From NCBI GenBank assembly GCA_016869715.1, contig VGDM01000004.1, forward strand, positions 81,696 to 145,695: a stretch of DNA of 64,000 nucleotides, read 5' to 3'. Each line of letters opens with the position of its first letter. Position 1 is the first letter of the stretch. Of this stretch, positions 1 through 7,872 are shown one piece after another. Source of the stretch: Alphaproteobacteria bacterium (lineage in GTDB: Bacteria; Pseudomonadota; Alphaproteobacteria; Acetobacterales; Acetobacteraceae). The position numbers and the translations under genes were made by a program. The notes beneath the pieces were generated by a model, which saw nothing but the letters and a program-made list of their open reading frames with translations, was not told the origin of the DNA and ran no database searches.

Positions 1-2
1 TG

Positions 3-1208
3 GCGGAACCCTTCCAGGCAAATATGCCCCACGACATAGCGCGTGCGGTTTGGGCGGAACGGCAAATCCTGGCACGCAAGCTGTTGCGCTTGAACAACGC
101 CAAGCATGCGCATCGGATTGCGGCCTTTCATGGTCAGCCCATGGGCAGCGAAGGGCGGCTTGAAGCGGAATTCCTGGCGGGTTTCATTGCGCTGCGCTTT
201 TTGAACGATCCTGTTACGGCGCAGCGGCATTTTGTCGCGATGGCGCTTGGCACGCGTTCCGTCATTTCCCGCGCACGCGCGTTTTATTGGGAGGGCCGGG
301 CACTAGCGGCGCGTGGTGCCAATGCTGCCGCACGCGAACGCTATGCGGCAGCGGCGCAATTGCCGACGGCGTTTTACGGCCAGCTTGCGGCACTGACAAT
401 GGGTGACAGCCAAGAGTCGCTTGATCGTCGCCTGCGTGCGCTGCAAACGCCGCAGATTGATCAAAAGCGCGTGCAGGAATTCGCCCAGCGCGAATTGGCG
501 CGCGCGGTGACGACGCTGGCAGAGCTTGGGGAGACGCGCCGAACGCGCGTATTCCTGCTGCGTTTGCGTGCGGTGGCGGCTGACGCTGAGGATCGGCTTT
601 TGACCGTGAGGCTCGCCAATCATATCGGCCGACCAGACCATGCCGTATGGGTGGCTCGGGCTTCGGCGATTGAAGGCGATATCCTGTTGCCGGAAGGCTG
701 GCCCTCACCTGTCCGTGTGCCGGTAACATCACCGGAGCCCCCTCTTATCTTCTCGGTCATACGGCAGGAAAGCAACTTTGACACGGAAGCGGTCAGCAGC
801 GCCAATGCGCGCGGTCTGATGCAATTGCTGCCGGCGACTGCGCAGACTGTAGCGCGCCGGATTGGCGTGAATTACAGGATCGAGATGCTGACCGCCGATC
901 CGCAGACCAATATCAAGCTTGGTGCTGCCTATCTGGAAGAAATGCTCGGGCGTTTTGAAGGGTCGCTGGTGATGGCGGCGGGGGCCTACAATGCCGGGCC
1001 GCGGCGCGTGGATGAATGGCTTGGCACCTATGGTAATCCGCTGCGAGGTCAGCGCGATCTACTCGATTGGATGGAGATGATTCCCTTCGCCGAAACACGC
1101 AATTACGTGCAGCGTATTGTGGAAGGTGCGGTGATTTATCGCGCACGCCAGAACCCACCCATGACGGCGCCACACCCCATGGCAAGCTGGCTGGCCAGCG
1201 CAAAATGA
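3..1208 (+). CDS. Soluble lytic murein transglycosylase, C-terminal part (5' end outside window)
   Basis: Cleaves the glycan backbone of peptidoglycan in the periplasm, forming 1,6-anhydromuropeptides. The reading frame is open to the window edge, and the 394 residues visible from the first ATG (24) are shorter than typical Slt70-type proteins (about 600-650 aa), so the true start is probably upstream. The first two thirds are helical and rich in Ala, Arg and Leu, as in the Slt superhelical domain. The SLT catalytic domain follows: RQESNFD with the presumed catalytic Glu near residue 249 of the visible part, then GLMQLLPATA, then AYNAGPRRVDEW. The stop overlaps the pgpA start (ATGA). The family assignment is secure; only the N-terminus is missing. 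Confidence 0.9.
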   Translation, partial: AEPFQANMPHDIARAVWAERQILARKLLRLNNAKHAHRIAAFHGQPMGSEGRLEAEFLAGFIALRFLNDPVTAQRHFVAMALGTRSVISRARAFYWEGRALAARGANAAARERYAAAAQLPTAFYGQLAALTMGDSQESLDRRLRALQTPQIDQKRVQEFAQRELARAVTTLAELGETRRTRVFLLRLRAVAADAEDRLLTVRLANHIGRPDHAVWVARASAIEGDILLPEGWPSPVRVPVTSPEPPLIFSVIRQESNFDTEAVSSANARGLMQLLPATAQTVARRIGVNYRIEMLTADPQTNIKLGAAYLEEMLGRFEGSLVMAAGAYNAGPRRVDEWLGTYGNPLRGQRDLLDWMEMIPFAETRNYVQRIVEGAVIYRARQNPPMTAPHPMASWLASAK

Positions 1209-1654
1209 ACCTGCCCCTGCTGGTGGCAACGATGGGTGGCATAGGCCGGCTGAAACCAGCGCCCGGCACTTGGGGATCATTGGTGGTTTTGCCTGCTGCT
1301 TTGCTCGGGCCGATGCCTGCCTTGTTGCTCGCTAATTTTGTGACGCTCATTGGTTTTTACGCGGTGCGCCAGGTGCTGCGCGAAACCACTGATCAAGACC
1401 CTGGCTGGATTGTGGTGGATGAAGCGGCCGGCATGCTGATTGCGCTGGCGGGCCTGAGCATGACCGCCAGCATCTGGGGCGTGCTGCTTGCCTTTGGGCT
1501 GTTTCGGGTTTTCGATATCCTCAAACCCTGGCCGATTTCCTGGGCGGATCGGCAAAAAGGCGCTTTTGGTGTCATGCTGGATGATATTGTCGCGGGGGCG
1601 CTGGCGGCCTTGACGCTGATCCTGGCGCGCCCCCTTTTGCCGGGAGTGATCTGA
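1205..1654 (+). CDS. pgpA: Phosphatidylglycerophosphatase A
   Basis: Dephosphorylates phosphatidylglycerophosphate to phosphatidylglycerol at the inner membrane. The 149-residue protein begins MNLPLLVATMGGIGRLKPAPGTWGS, giving the PgpA N-terminal pattern GxGxxxxxPGTxGS. The acidic motif IVVDEAAGM and a later FRVFDILKPWP then MLDDIVAG match the conserved aspartates of the family. Several hydrophobic segments fit a membrane protein. The start at 1205 was chosen because it overlaps the preceding stop (ATGA) and gives the family N-terminus; the frame is open further upstream, but that part lies inside the transglycosylase gene. pgsA, the enzyme of the preceding pathway step, lies at 12.9 kb. Confidence 0.92.
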   Translation: MNLPLLVATMGGIGRLKPAPGTWGSLVVLPAALLGPMPALLLANFVTLIGFYAVRQVLRETTDQDPGWIVVDEAAGMLIALAGLSMTASIWGVLLAFGLFRVFDILKPWPISWADRQKGAFGVMLDDIVAGALAALTLILARPLLPGVI

Positions 1655-1657
1655 CCC

Positions 1658-2152
1658 ATGCTACCCGATGCAACGCTTGATCAGGCGCGCGGCTTGCTGG
1701 CGCAGATGGATGCCAAGGGCATGACCTTGGCCACCGCGGAATCCTGCACTGGTGGCTTAATTGCCGCAGCGCTGACAGCGATTGCGGGCTCATCTTCCGT
1801 GGTGATGGCGGGTTTTGTCACTTACGCGAATGATGCCAAGCAGAAGTTGGTCGGCGTGCGCCCCGAAACCCTGGCGGCGCAAGGTGCTGTCAGTGAAGAC
1901 GTGGCGCGTGAAATGGCGGAAGGGGCGCGTGCGCGGGCTGCTGTTTCACTCGCCCTTTCCTGCACCGGTGTTGCGGGGCCAGGTGGCGCCACGTCGGGCA
2001 AGCCGGTTGGGTTGGTATTCATCGGCTGCGCACGCGACGGCGCCGCAACGCTTGTGGAACGCCATGTCTTCCCAGGTGATCGCGCAGCGGTACGTGCGGC
2101 GACGGTGGCGGCAGCGCTTGATCTTGCCGCGCGGCGCATCGCGGGCGCCTGA
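1658..2152 (+). CDS. pncC: Nicotinamide-nucleotide amidohydrolase (CinA C-terminal domain protein)
   Basis: Stand-alone CinA C-terminal domain of 164 aa, as expected for PncC/YgaD-type proteins that deamidate NMN to nicotinic acid mononucleotide in pyridine nucleotide salvage. Visible family motifs are LATAESCTGGLIAAALT near residues 23-39, GFVTYANDAK, and SCTGVAGPGGATSGKPVG near residues 101-118. The N-terminal molybdopterin-binding-like domain of full CinA is absent. It starts 3 bp after pgpA and so probably belongs to the same operon. Family assignment is secure; the enzymatic role is inferred from the family. Confidence 0.88.
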   Translation: MLPDATLDQARGLLAQMDAKGMTLATAESCTGGLIAAALTAIAGSSSVVMAGFVTYANDAKQKLVGVRPETLAAQGAVSEDVAREMAEGARARAAVSLALSCTGVAGPGGATSGKPVGLVFIGCARDGAATLVERHVFPGDRAAVRAATVAAALDLAARRIAGA

Positions 2153-2292
2153 TCACCCGCTTGCGGCGCGGCCATACTGGCCGCAGGATGGTCGCAACAC
2201 AGAAGAAGCGGGGGAAGGTCAGGGTTAGGGTGCGCTGCGCGCTCAGCCATTCCTCTGCCGGTGCTGTGCTGACACCGAATGAGGAGACTCCC

Positions 2293-2631
2293 ATGGCAGC
2301 CCCACCTTCCGCGCGCCGCGACCGTATCAATCCGGATTTCCCGAAGCTGGTGGAGATGACCCACCAATATGTTTATGGCGATGTCTGGGAACGGCCCCAG
2401 CTTTCCAAGCGCGACCGTTCCATGGTGACGATTGCAGCCCTTGTCGCCATGGGCTGGCAGGAACAGTTGAACAGCCATATCGGCCGCGGCCTGACCAATG
2501 GGCTGTCGCGCGCGGAAATCTCAGAAATCATCACGCATCTTTCGATGTATTCCGGCTGGCCTTCCGCCATGACGGCAGCGCATGTCGCCGTTGATGTGTT
2601 TGAAGTACAGGACCAGGCAAAGAAGGGCTGA
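2293..2631 (+). CDS. Carboxymuconolactone decarboxylase family protein
   Basis: A 112-aa single-domain protein of the CMD/AhpD-like fold. The central stretch LSKRDRSMVTIAALVAMGW followed by LNSHIGRGLTNGLSRAEI is characteristic. No CxxC redox motif of AhpD is present, so it is closer to decarboxylase-type or uncharacterised members. The start at ATG 2293 is preceded by GAGGAG about 7 bp upstream; the open frame further upstream (from a TTG at 2161) lacks family similarity. It is the first gene of the 2.3-7.7 kb catabolic-looking cluster and ends 4 bp before the dehydrogenase. Substrate unknown. Confidence 0.82.
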   Translation: MAAPPSARRDRINPDFPKLVEMTHQYVYGDVWERPQLSKRDRSMVTIAALVAMGWQEQLNSHIGRGLTNGLSRAEISEIITHLSMYSGWPSAMTAAHVAVDVFEVQDQAKKG

Positions 2632-2635
2632 CGCC

Positions 2636-3571
2636 ATGAAAATCGGATTCATTGGCCTGGGCACCATGGGCGCCTTCATGGCCGCCAATCTGCAAGAGGC
2701 CGGCTATCAACTGGTGGTGCATGACATTCGCCGCGAAGCCGGCGCCAATCGGCTTGCTGCCGGCGCCACTTGGGCGGAAACGCCCAAGGCCGTGGCAGAA
2801 CAATGTGAGGTGATTTTCACCTCGCTGCCAGGACCCAAGGAAGTGGAGCCGGTGATTTTCGGCACTGATGGCATCCTGGCCGGCGTGCAAAAAGGCGCAG
2901 CCTATTTCGATCTTTCCACCAATTCGCAGGGACTGATGAAGCGCATGGCCGAAGCTCTTGCGACCAAAGGTGCTTATGGTTTTGATGCGCCGGTGAGCGG
3001 CGGGCCCAAGGGGGCGGAGACTGGTAAGCTCGCCATCTGGGTTGGCGGCGACAAAGTAGTGTTCGACAAATACAAAAAAGTGCTGGACGCTTTTGGTGAC
3101 CAGGCTGCCTATATCGGCCCGATTGGTACCGCGACGGTCGCGAAGCTCGTTCATAACATGGCGGGCTATGCTATCCAAACGGCGATGGCCGAGGTATTTT
3201 CCATGGGCGTGAGGGCGGGAATGGACCCGCTGGATTTGTGGAAGGCCGTGCGCCAGGGCGCGCTGGGGCGCAAGCGCACTTTTGATCGCATCACGGATCA
3301 ATTCCTGGTGGACAAATATGATCCGCCCGCCTTTGCGCTGAAGCTGGCGCATAAGGATGTGACGCTGGCGGTCACCATGGGCCGCGAATTGAATGTGCCG
3401 ATGCGGCTTTGCCAATTGACGCTGGAAGAAATGAATGAGGCGCTGAATCGTGGCTGGGAAAACCTTGATAGCCGTGTGCCAATGAAGCTGCAATTGGAAC
3501 GTGCGGGTGTGGCAATTAAATGCGATCCGGCAGTGGTGCAGGCCGTGTTTGATGCCGACAACGCGCAGTAA
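2636..3571 (+). CDS. NAD(P)-dependent beta-hydroxyacid dehydrogenase (3-hydroxyisobutyrate dehydrogenase family)
   Basis: A 311-aa cytosolic oxidoreductase. The N-terminal dinucleotide-binding motif GFIGLGTMGAFMAANL is plain, followed by DAPVSGGPKGAETGKL (the DxPVSGG substrate-binding signature) and the helix GTATVAKLVHNM, whose Lys fits the catalytic lysine of the family. The C-terminal helical domain ends with FALKLAHKDVTLAV. The start at 2636 gives the canonical N-terminus and sits 4 bp after the previous stop. The family includes 3-hydroxyisobutyrate, tartronate semialdehyde and glyoxylate reductases, and the substrate cannot be decided here. Neighbours suggest degradation of an organic acid or aromatic compound. 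Confidence 0.87.
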   Translation: MKIGFIGLGTMGAFMAANLQEAGYQLVVHDIRREAGANRLAAGATWAETPKAVAEQCEVIFTSLPGPKEVEPVIFGTDGILAGVQKGAAYFDLSTNSQGLMKRMAEALATKGAYGFDAPVSGGPKGAETGKLAIWVGGDKVVFDKYKKVLDAFGDQAAYIGPIGTATVAKLVHNMAGYAIQTAMAEVFSMGVRAGMDPLDLWKAVRQGALGRKRTFDRITDQFLVDKYDPPAFALKLAHKDVTLAVTMGRELNVPMRLCQLTLEEMNEALNRGWENLDSRVPMKLQLERAGVAIKCDPAVVQAVFDADNAQ

Positions 3572-3577
3572 CCGCCG

Positions 3578-5551
3578 ATGACCTTGCTGATGCAACAGCC
3601 GGGGCGGATCGGGCCGCTCCGGATGAAAAACCGGCTCATCATGGCGCCGATGGGCACGAATTTCAGCACCAGTGATGGTCTCTCGACCGAGCGTGACCGC
3701 GCCTATTACGAAGAACGCGCCAAGGGCGGTGTCGCCGCCATTGTGACAGAAGCCATGGCGGTCAGTGCGGGTGGGCGCGCGCATAATAACTCACTTTGGA
3801 TTTATCATGACCGTTTCATCCCCGGCCTGGCGCGGCTTGTGGAGGGATCAAGCGGCATGATTGCGTGACGGTCGGGGCAAATCAATCATCGCGGTGCGCT
3901 GTTGCGGCGCATAGTTTTGAATATGGAACCCGTCGGACCCTCGCCCTGGCGCAATCCGAATACAGGCGATGAGGTGCGGCCGCTGGAACAGGCGGAGATC
4001 ACCGAAATCCAGAAGGATTTTGTCGCTGCCGCCAGACGACTTTGGCGGGCGGGTTATGATGCGGTGGAATTGCACGCCGCCAACGGGTATCTGCTCCATC
4101 AGTTTCTCACGCAGCGGATCAATAAGCGGACCGATCGCTATGGCGGTTCGCTCGAAAACCGGGCGCGTATGCTCTTGGAAACCGTGCATCGGTTGCGTGA
4201 TGCGCTGCCGGATTTTCCGCTATGGGTGCGGATTTCCTGCACCGAATATTGCGATGGTGGCTATAAGATTGAGGAAATCGTCGAACTCGCCAAGCTGCTG
4301 GAGGCGGCGGGGGTGACGGCGCTTGATCTTTCGGGTGGCACGAATGAAAGCCCTGAATTGTCGCGCTTTTGCATCCAGCCGCCTTCCATGCCGCGCCGCA
4401 CTTTGGAGCCGCATGCCAAGCCGATCACGGATGCGGTTTCGATCCCAACCATTATTGCCGGGCGCATCCTTTCGCCCGAGGATGCTGAGGCGGTGCTGGC
4501 ATCGGGGGCGACGGGTTATGTTTCCTTGGGGCGCGCGCTGACGGCGGATGCGCAATGGCCGCGCAAGGCGTTTGGGGAGAGCAAGGTTGCCATTCGCGGC
4601 TGTATTTCCTGCAATGTCTGTTTTGAACGTCTGACCCTGGAACGGGATGTCGCCTGTGTGGTGAACCCCATGCTGGGTACGGAATTGGAAGCGCCGGAAT
4701 TCATTGATGGGCCATTCGCGCCGGCGCCGGTGAAGCAGCGCGTACTGATCTTGGGTGCCGGCTTGGCGGGTGCCGAGGTTGCACGGCTCGCCGCCGCACG
4801 CGGGCATCAGGTGGAGATTTGGGAAAAAGCGGCGCGCGCTGGCGGGCAGGTCCATCTGGCCGTAGCAGCACCGGATAAGGAAGAAGTGCGCCCCGCCTGG
4901 TCCTGGCGCTGGGATCAGGTGACCGTACTTGGCGTGCCGGTGCGCTATGGCGTCGCTGCTACGGCCGCTGCCATCAGGGACTTGGCGCCGGATCATGTTG
5001 TGCTGGCCACTGGCGCCAAGCCGCGCCCGCTGACGCTGCCCGGCGCTGCGCCGCTGCAAGCCTGGGATGTCATTGCCAATCCGGCTTTGGTGCCTGAAGG
5101 CGCGCGGTTGGCGGTGATTGGTGGCGGTATTGTCGGGCTGGAAGTGGCGGATGTTTTGATCCAGCGTAGTTGCCGCATCTCGATCCTTGAGGCACTGCCC
5201 GCCATCGCGCCCGCCATGGCACGCAATAACCGCACCGATCTGATGATCCGCCTGCGCGCTGCCGGGACCAGCTTTCACACCAAGGCGCGCGATGCGCGCA
5301 TGGTGGGCGATGTGCTGCATTTCACGGAAGATGGCGCCGCGCGAGAGGTGGCTGGCTTGACGCAGGTGATTGCCGCGATTGGCGCGCTGCCCAATCTTGA
5401 TGCGCTGCCGGCTGTGAAGGCGAGCGGCATTCCCTTTACGGTGGTGGGTGACGCCAATCAGCCTGGTGATTTTCTGTCCGTTCTGCGCGATGCCTCCATG
5501 GTCGGGCTCGCGCTTGGGATGGTGCCGTTGAGACAGGAGCATATGGCATGA
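3578..5551 (+). pseudogene. Old yellow enzyme/2,4-dienoyl-CoA reductase-type FMN-FAD oxidoreductase, two compensating frameshifts
   Basis: The gene would encode about 657 aa: an N-terminal OYE-type FMN barrel (GRIGPLRMKNRLIMAPMGTN; later ELHAANGYLLHQFL and NKRTDRYGGSLENR), an Fe-S cysteine cluster CISCNVC followed by a distant Cys, then an FAD/NAD domain with VLILGAGLAGAEVARLAA and a second dinucleotide fold AVIGGGIVGLEVADV. The frame breaks at about 3845, where one base appears missing (adding one base gives the expected Leu-Val-Glu-Ala-Ile-Lys-Arg-His), and returns at about 3877 after one extra G in a GGGG run, giving Gln-Ile-Asn-His. Net frame is restored after about 10 codons, but a stop at 3866-3868 ends the first part. 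It is either a damaged gene or two base-calling errors; the rest is intact and overlaps the next gene by ATGA. Confidence 0.85.
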
Positions 5552-6342
5552 CTGAACCCGAATACGGCGTCTATGCGCTGCGCTACGCCCTGCGCGATGC
5601 CAAGCGCGCCGAGCATTTCATCGGCGGCGATCCGCATGATGCGCCAATGCCAATGGATTACTTCGTCTGGGCCGCGGTGGATCAAGACCGCGCCGTCATC
5701 ATTGACACCGGCTTCACGGCAGAGGTCGCCGCCAAGCGCAAGCGCAATTATCTGCGCTGCCCAGTCGAAAGCCTGAAGCTGATCGGCGTTGATCCCGATA
5801 AGGTCGAAGATGTAGTGATTTCCCATCTCCATTACGATCACGTCGGCAGCTTCCATAAATTCGCCAAGGCCAAGTTTCATTTGCAGGAATCGGAAATGCA
5901 GTATGCAACCGGCCGCTACATGAAATACCCCAAGCTGCGCCATTCCTTTGAAGTTGAGGATGTGGTTGGCATGGTGCGCATGAATTTCGCCGAGCGTCTT
6001 ATTTTCCACAACGGCGATGCGGAAGTGGCGCCCGGCATCACGGTACATGCCTGTGGCGGGCATTCCATGGGGCTGCAATGCGTGCGAGTGAATACGGCGC
6101 GCGGGCGCGTGGTGCTCGCTTCCGATGTGACGCATTTTTATGAGAATATGGAAGCCGGCCGGCCCTTCACCACGGCGTTTCATATCGGTGAAATGCTGGA
6201 AGGATTTGATAAGCTCCGTGCGCTGGCACCCAGCCCAAAGCACATCGTGCCCGGCCATGATCCGGAAGTGATGCACCGCTATCCGGCGCTGCCAGGACAG
6301 GAAGGCATTGTGGTGGAATTGCACCGCGAACCAACATCATAA
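5548..6342 (+). CDS. Metallo-beta-lactamase-fold hydrolase (N-acyl homoserine lactonase-like family)
   Basis: A 264-aa cytosolic zinc hydrolase. The dinuclear metal motif SHLHYDHVG near residues 92-100 (HxHxDH) is followed by GGHSMG and ASDVTHFYEN, whose His and Asp fit later metal ligands, and by a distal VPGHDPEV. The layout (PMDYFVWAAVD, then IIDTGF early) resembles AttM/AiiA-related and other uncharacterised MBL hydrolases. The start overlaps the preceding reductase stop (ATGA), so it is translationally coupled in the same operon. A lactonase or esterase role in the catabolic cluster is more likely than quorum quenching, but the substrate is unknown. Confidence 0.85.
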   Translation: MTEPEYGVYALRYALRDAKRAEHFIGGDPHDAPMPMDYFVWAAVDQDRAVIIDTGFTAEVAAKRKRNYLRCPVESLKLIGVDPDKVEDVVISHLHYDHVGSFHKFAKAKFHLQESEMQYATGRYMKYPKLRHSFEVEDVVGMVRMNFAERLIFHNGDAEVAPGITVHACGGHSMGLQCVRVNTARGRVVLASDVTHFYENMEAGRPFTTAFHIGEMLEGFDKLRALAPSPKHIVPGHDPEVMHRYPALPGQEGIVVELHREPTS

Positions 6343-6358
6343 ATAAAGGGAGGTCAGC

Positions 6359-7345
6359 ATGATCAAACTCACCCGCCGCGCCGCACTGATTGCGGGGCTT
6401 GCCGCGCCGGCCATTGCGCGGGCGCAGGGTTTTCCAACGCGGCCCCTGCGCCTGGTGGTACCATTCCCGCCCGCCGGTGCTGCCGATATCACCGCGCGTT
6501 TGGTCGCTGAACGCATGGGGCCGCTGCTGGGTCAGACAGTTGTGATTGATAACCGCCCCGGCGCTGGCGGGAATATCGCGGGCGAAGCCGTGGCGCGCAG
6601 CGCGCCGGATGGCCATACGCTGTTTCTGGGCGGAGCGACGATCCTGCTCGCGAACAAATACCTTTACCGAAACGGCATGCCTTTCGATGGCATCCGTGAT
6701 TTCACGCATATCTCGCGCGTATCGGTCGGGTCCACACTGTTCGTCGTGAATGCCAACCGCCCCTGGAAAACCTTTGAGGAATTTGTAGCAGACGCCAAGC
6801 GCAACCCAGGGCAGATCAGCGCAGCATCATCCGGCATCGGTACGATCAGCCATTTGACGATATCGAAGCTGATGAAGACAGCAGGGATTGAGGTTTCGCA
6901 TGTGCCCTATCGCGGCCTGGCGCCGGGCTTGAATGATCTGATTGCCGGCAATGTGGATATGATTTTTGATGGCATGCCCGCACTGATGCCGCATGTGCGC
7001 GAAGGGCGCCTGCGTGCGCTGGCGGTGGGCAGCCAGAGGCGCCAGCCTCAGGTCGCCGGGCTTGAGGATGTGCGCGGCATGGCGGAACTTATCCTCGGTT
7101 CCGACATGGATATGGAATTCTGGTATTGCATCTCCGCCGCAGCCGGTACGCCAGCGCCGATTGTACAGGCTTTGCACCGCGCTACCATCGGCGCGGCGCG
7201 CGACCGCGAATATGGCGAAAAGCTGATCCCGCTTGGTTTCAGCGCCATTTCGGATGATACGCCGGAGGGCTTCACGGAATTTGTGCGCAGCCAGGATCGC
7301 GTTTGGCGCGACCTGGTGGAAATCTCCGGCGCCAAATTGGATTAA
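6359..7345 (+). CDS. Bug/TctC-family tripartite tricarboxylate transporter substrate-binding protein
   Basis: Periplasmic binding protein of 328 aa. The N-terminus has a twin-arginine-like signal (TRRAALIAGLAAPAIARAQ) with probable cleavage after Ala-Arg-Ala. The family signature follows: FPTRPLRLVVPFPPAGAAD, then VVIDNRPGAGGNIAGEAVA and YRGLAPGLNDLIAGNVDM. A purine-rich ribosome-binding site (AAGGGAGGT) sits about 6 bp upstream of ATG 6359. No TctA/TctB membrane genes are in the window, which is common for Bug proteins in large orphan families. Its place in the catabolic cluster suggests it captures the substrate of that pathway (inference). Confidence 0.92.
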   Translation: MIKLTRRAALIAGLAAPAIARAQGFPTRPLRLVVPFPPAGAADITARLVAERMGPLLGQTVVIDNRPGAGGNIAGEAVARSAPDGHTLFLGGATILLANKYLYRNGMPFDGIRDFTHISRVSVGSTLFVVNANRPWKTFEEFVADAKRNPGQISAASSGIGTISHLTISKLMKTAGIEVSHVPYRGLAPGLNDLIAGNVDMIFDGMPALMPHVREGRLRALAVGSQRRQPQVAGLEDVRGMAELILGSDMDMEFWYCISAAAGTPAPIVQALHRATIGAARDREYGEKLIPLGFSAISDDTPEGFTEFVRSQDRVWRDLVEISGAKLD

Positions 7346-7366
7346 TCGCATCAAGGGAGAAAAGCG

Positions 7367-7693
7367 ATGCTCTATGAACTTCGTATTTATCACTGCCAGC
7401 CCGGGCGCCTGCCCGATCTGGTGAAGCGGTTTGACACCATCACGCTGAAACTCTGGGACAAGCACGGCATTCGCCAGGCGGGTTTCTGGACCACGCTGAT
7501 CGGCGATTCCAACCACAGCCTGACCTATATGGTGGCGTGGAAGTCACTCGCGGAACGCGAAGAAAAATGGGCGAAGTTCCAGGCTGATCCGGATTGGATC
7601 AAGGCGCGCGCGGAAACCGAAGCGAATGGCCCGCTGCTGACGAGGGTGATGAATGAGATTCTTCAGCCGACTTCCTTCTCTGCCGTGAAGTAA
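7367..7693 (+). CDS. NIPSNAP family protein
   Basis: A 108-aa protein with the ferredoxin-like NIPSNAP fold, starting MLYELRIYHCQPGRLPDL and continuing with GFWTTLIGD and LTYMVAWKSLAEREEKW, all typical. Such small proteins often accompany Bug proteins and oxidoreductases in Betaproteobacteria and Acetobacteraceae catabolic clusters, but the biochemical role is not established. It starts 21 bp after the Bug gene, preceded by AAGGGAG, and is the last gene of the cluster, followed by GC-rich inverted repeats. Confidence 0.85.
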   Translation: MLYELRIYHCQPGRLPDLVKRFDTITLKLWDKHGIRQAGFWTTLIGDSNHSLTYMVAWKSLAEREEKWAKFQADPDWIKARAETEANGPLLTRVMNEILQPTSFSAVK

Positions 7694-7720
7694 TAACAAT
7701 CCCCGTTATGAGCCAGTTGC

Positions 7721-7754
7721 GCCCGCCACAGGCGGGCGAGCGCCCGAATGGGCG
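7721..7754 (+). terminator. GC-rich double hairpin downstream of the NIPSNAP gene
   Basis: Two small inverted repeats lie 28 bp after the stop: GCCCGCC-ACA-GGCGGGC (7721-7737) and CGCCC-GAAT-GGGCG (7741-7754). There is no T-tract, so an intrinsic terminator is only possible; it may instead be a stabilising 3' end of the operon mRNA. Confidence 0.35.
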
Positions 7755-7829
7755 CCGCTGCTTATGCGGCCAAGCCAAGCGCGCGGAGGCGCGCGCCGGC
7801 GTTGGAGGGCGGATCGGTCACAATCCGCT

Positions 7830-7857
7830 ATAAACAAACGCAAGCCAATGGCTTGCG
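7830..7857 (-). terminator. Intrinsic terminator of prfC
   Basis: Read on the minus strand, a perfect 8-bp stem CGCAAGCC / GGCTTGCG with an ATT loop is followed by TTTGTTTATA. It lies 16 bp past the prfC stop, the expected place for a Rho-independent terminator. Confidence 0.75.
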
Positions 7858-7872
7858 AGAACGGGGGAAGGC

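Noticed and set aside
262..732. Long open frame antisense to the lytic transglycosylase
   Set aside because: Shadow frame in GC-rich coding DNA; no domain, and the sense strand encodes a recognisable enzyme.
5548..6342. Quorum-quenching lactonase as a specific call for the MBL hydrolase
   Set aside because: Only the shared HxHxDH fold supports it; operon context favours a catabolic hydrolase, so the general family call was kept.
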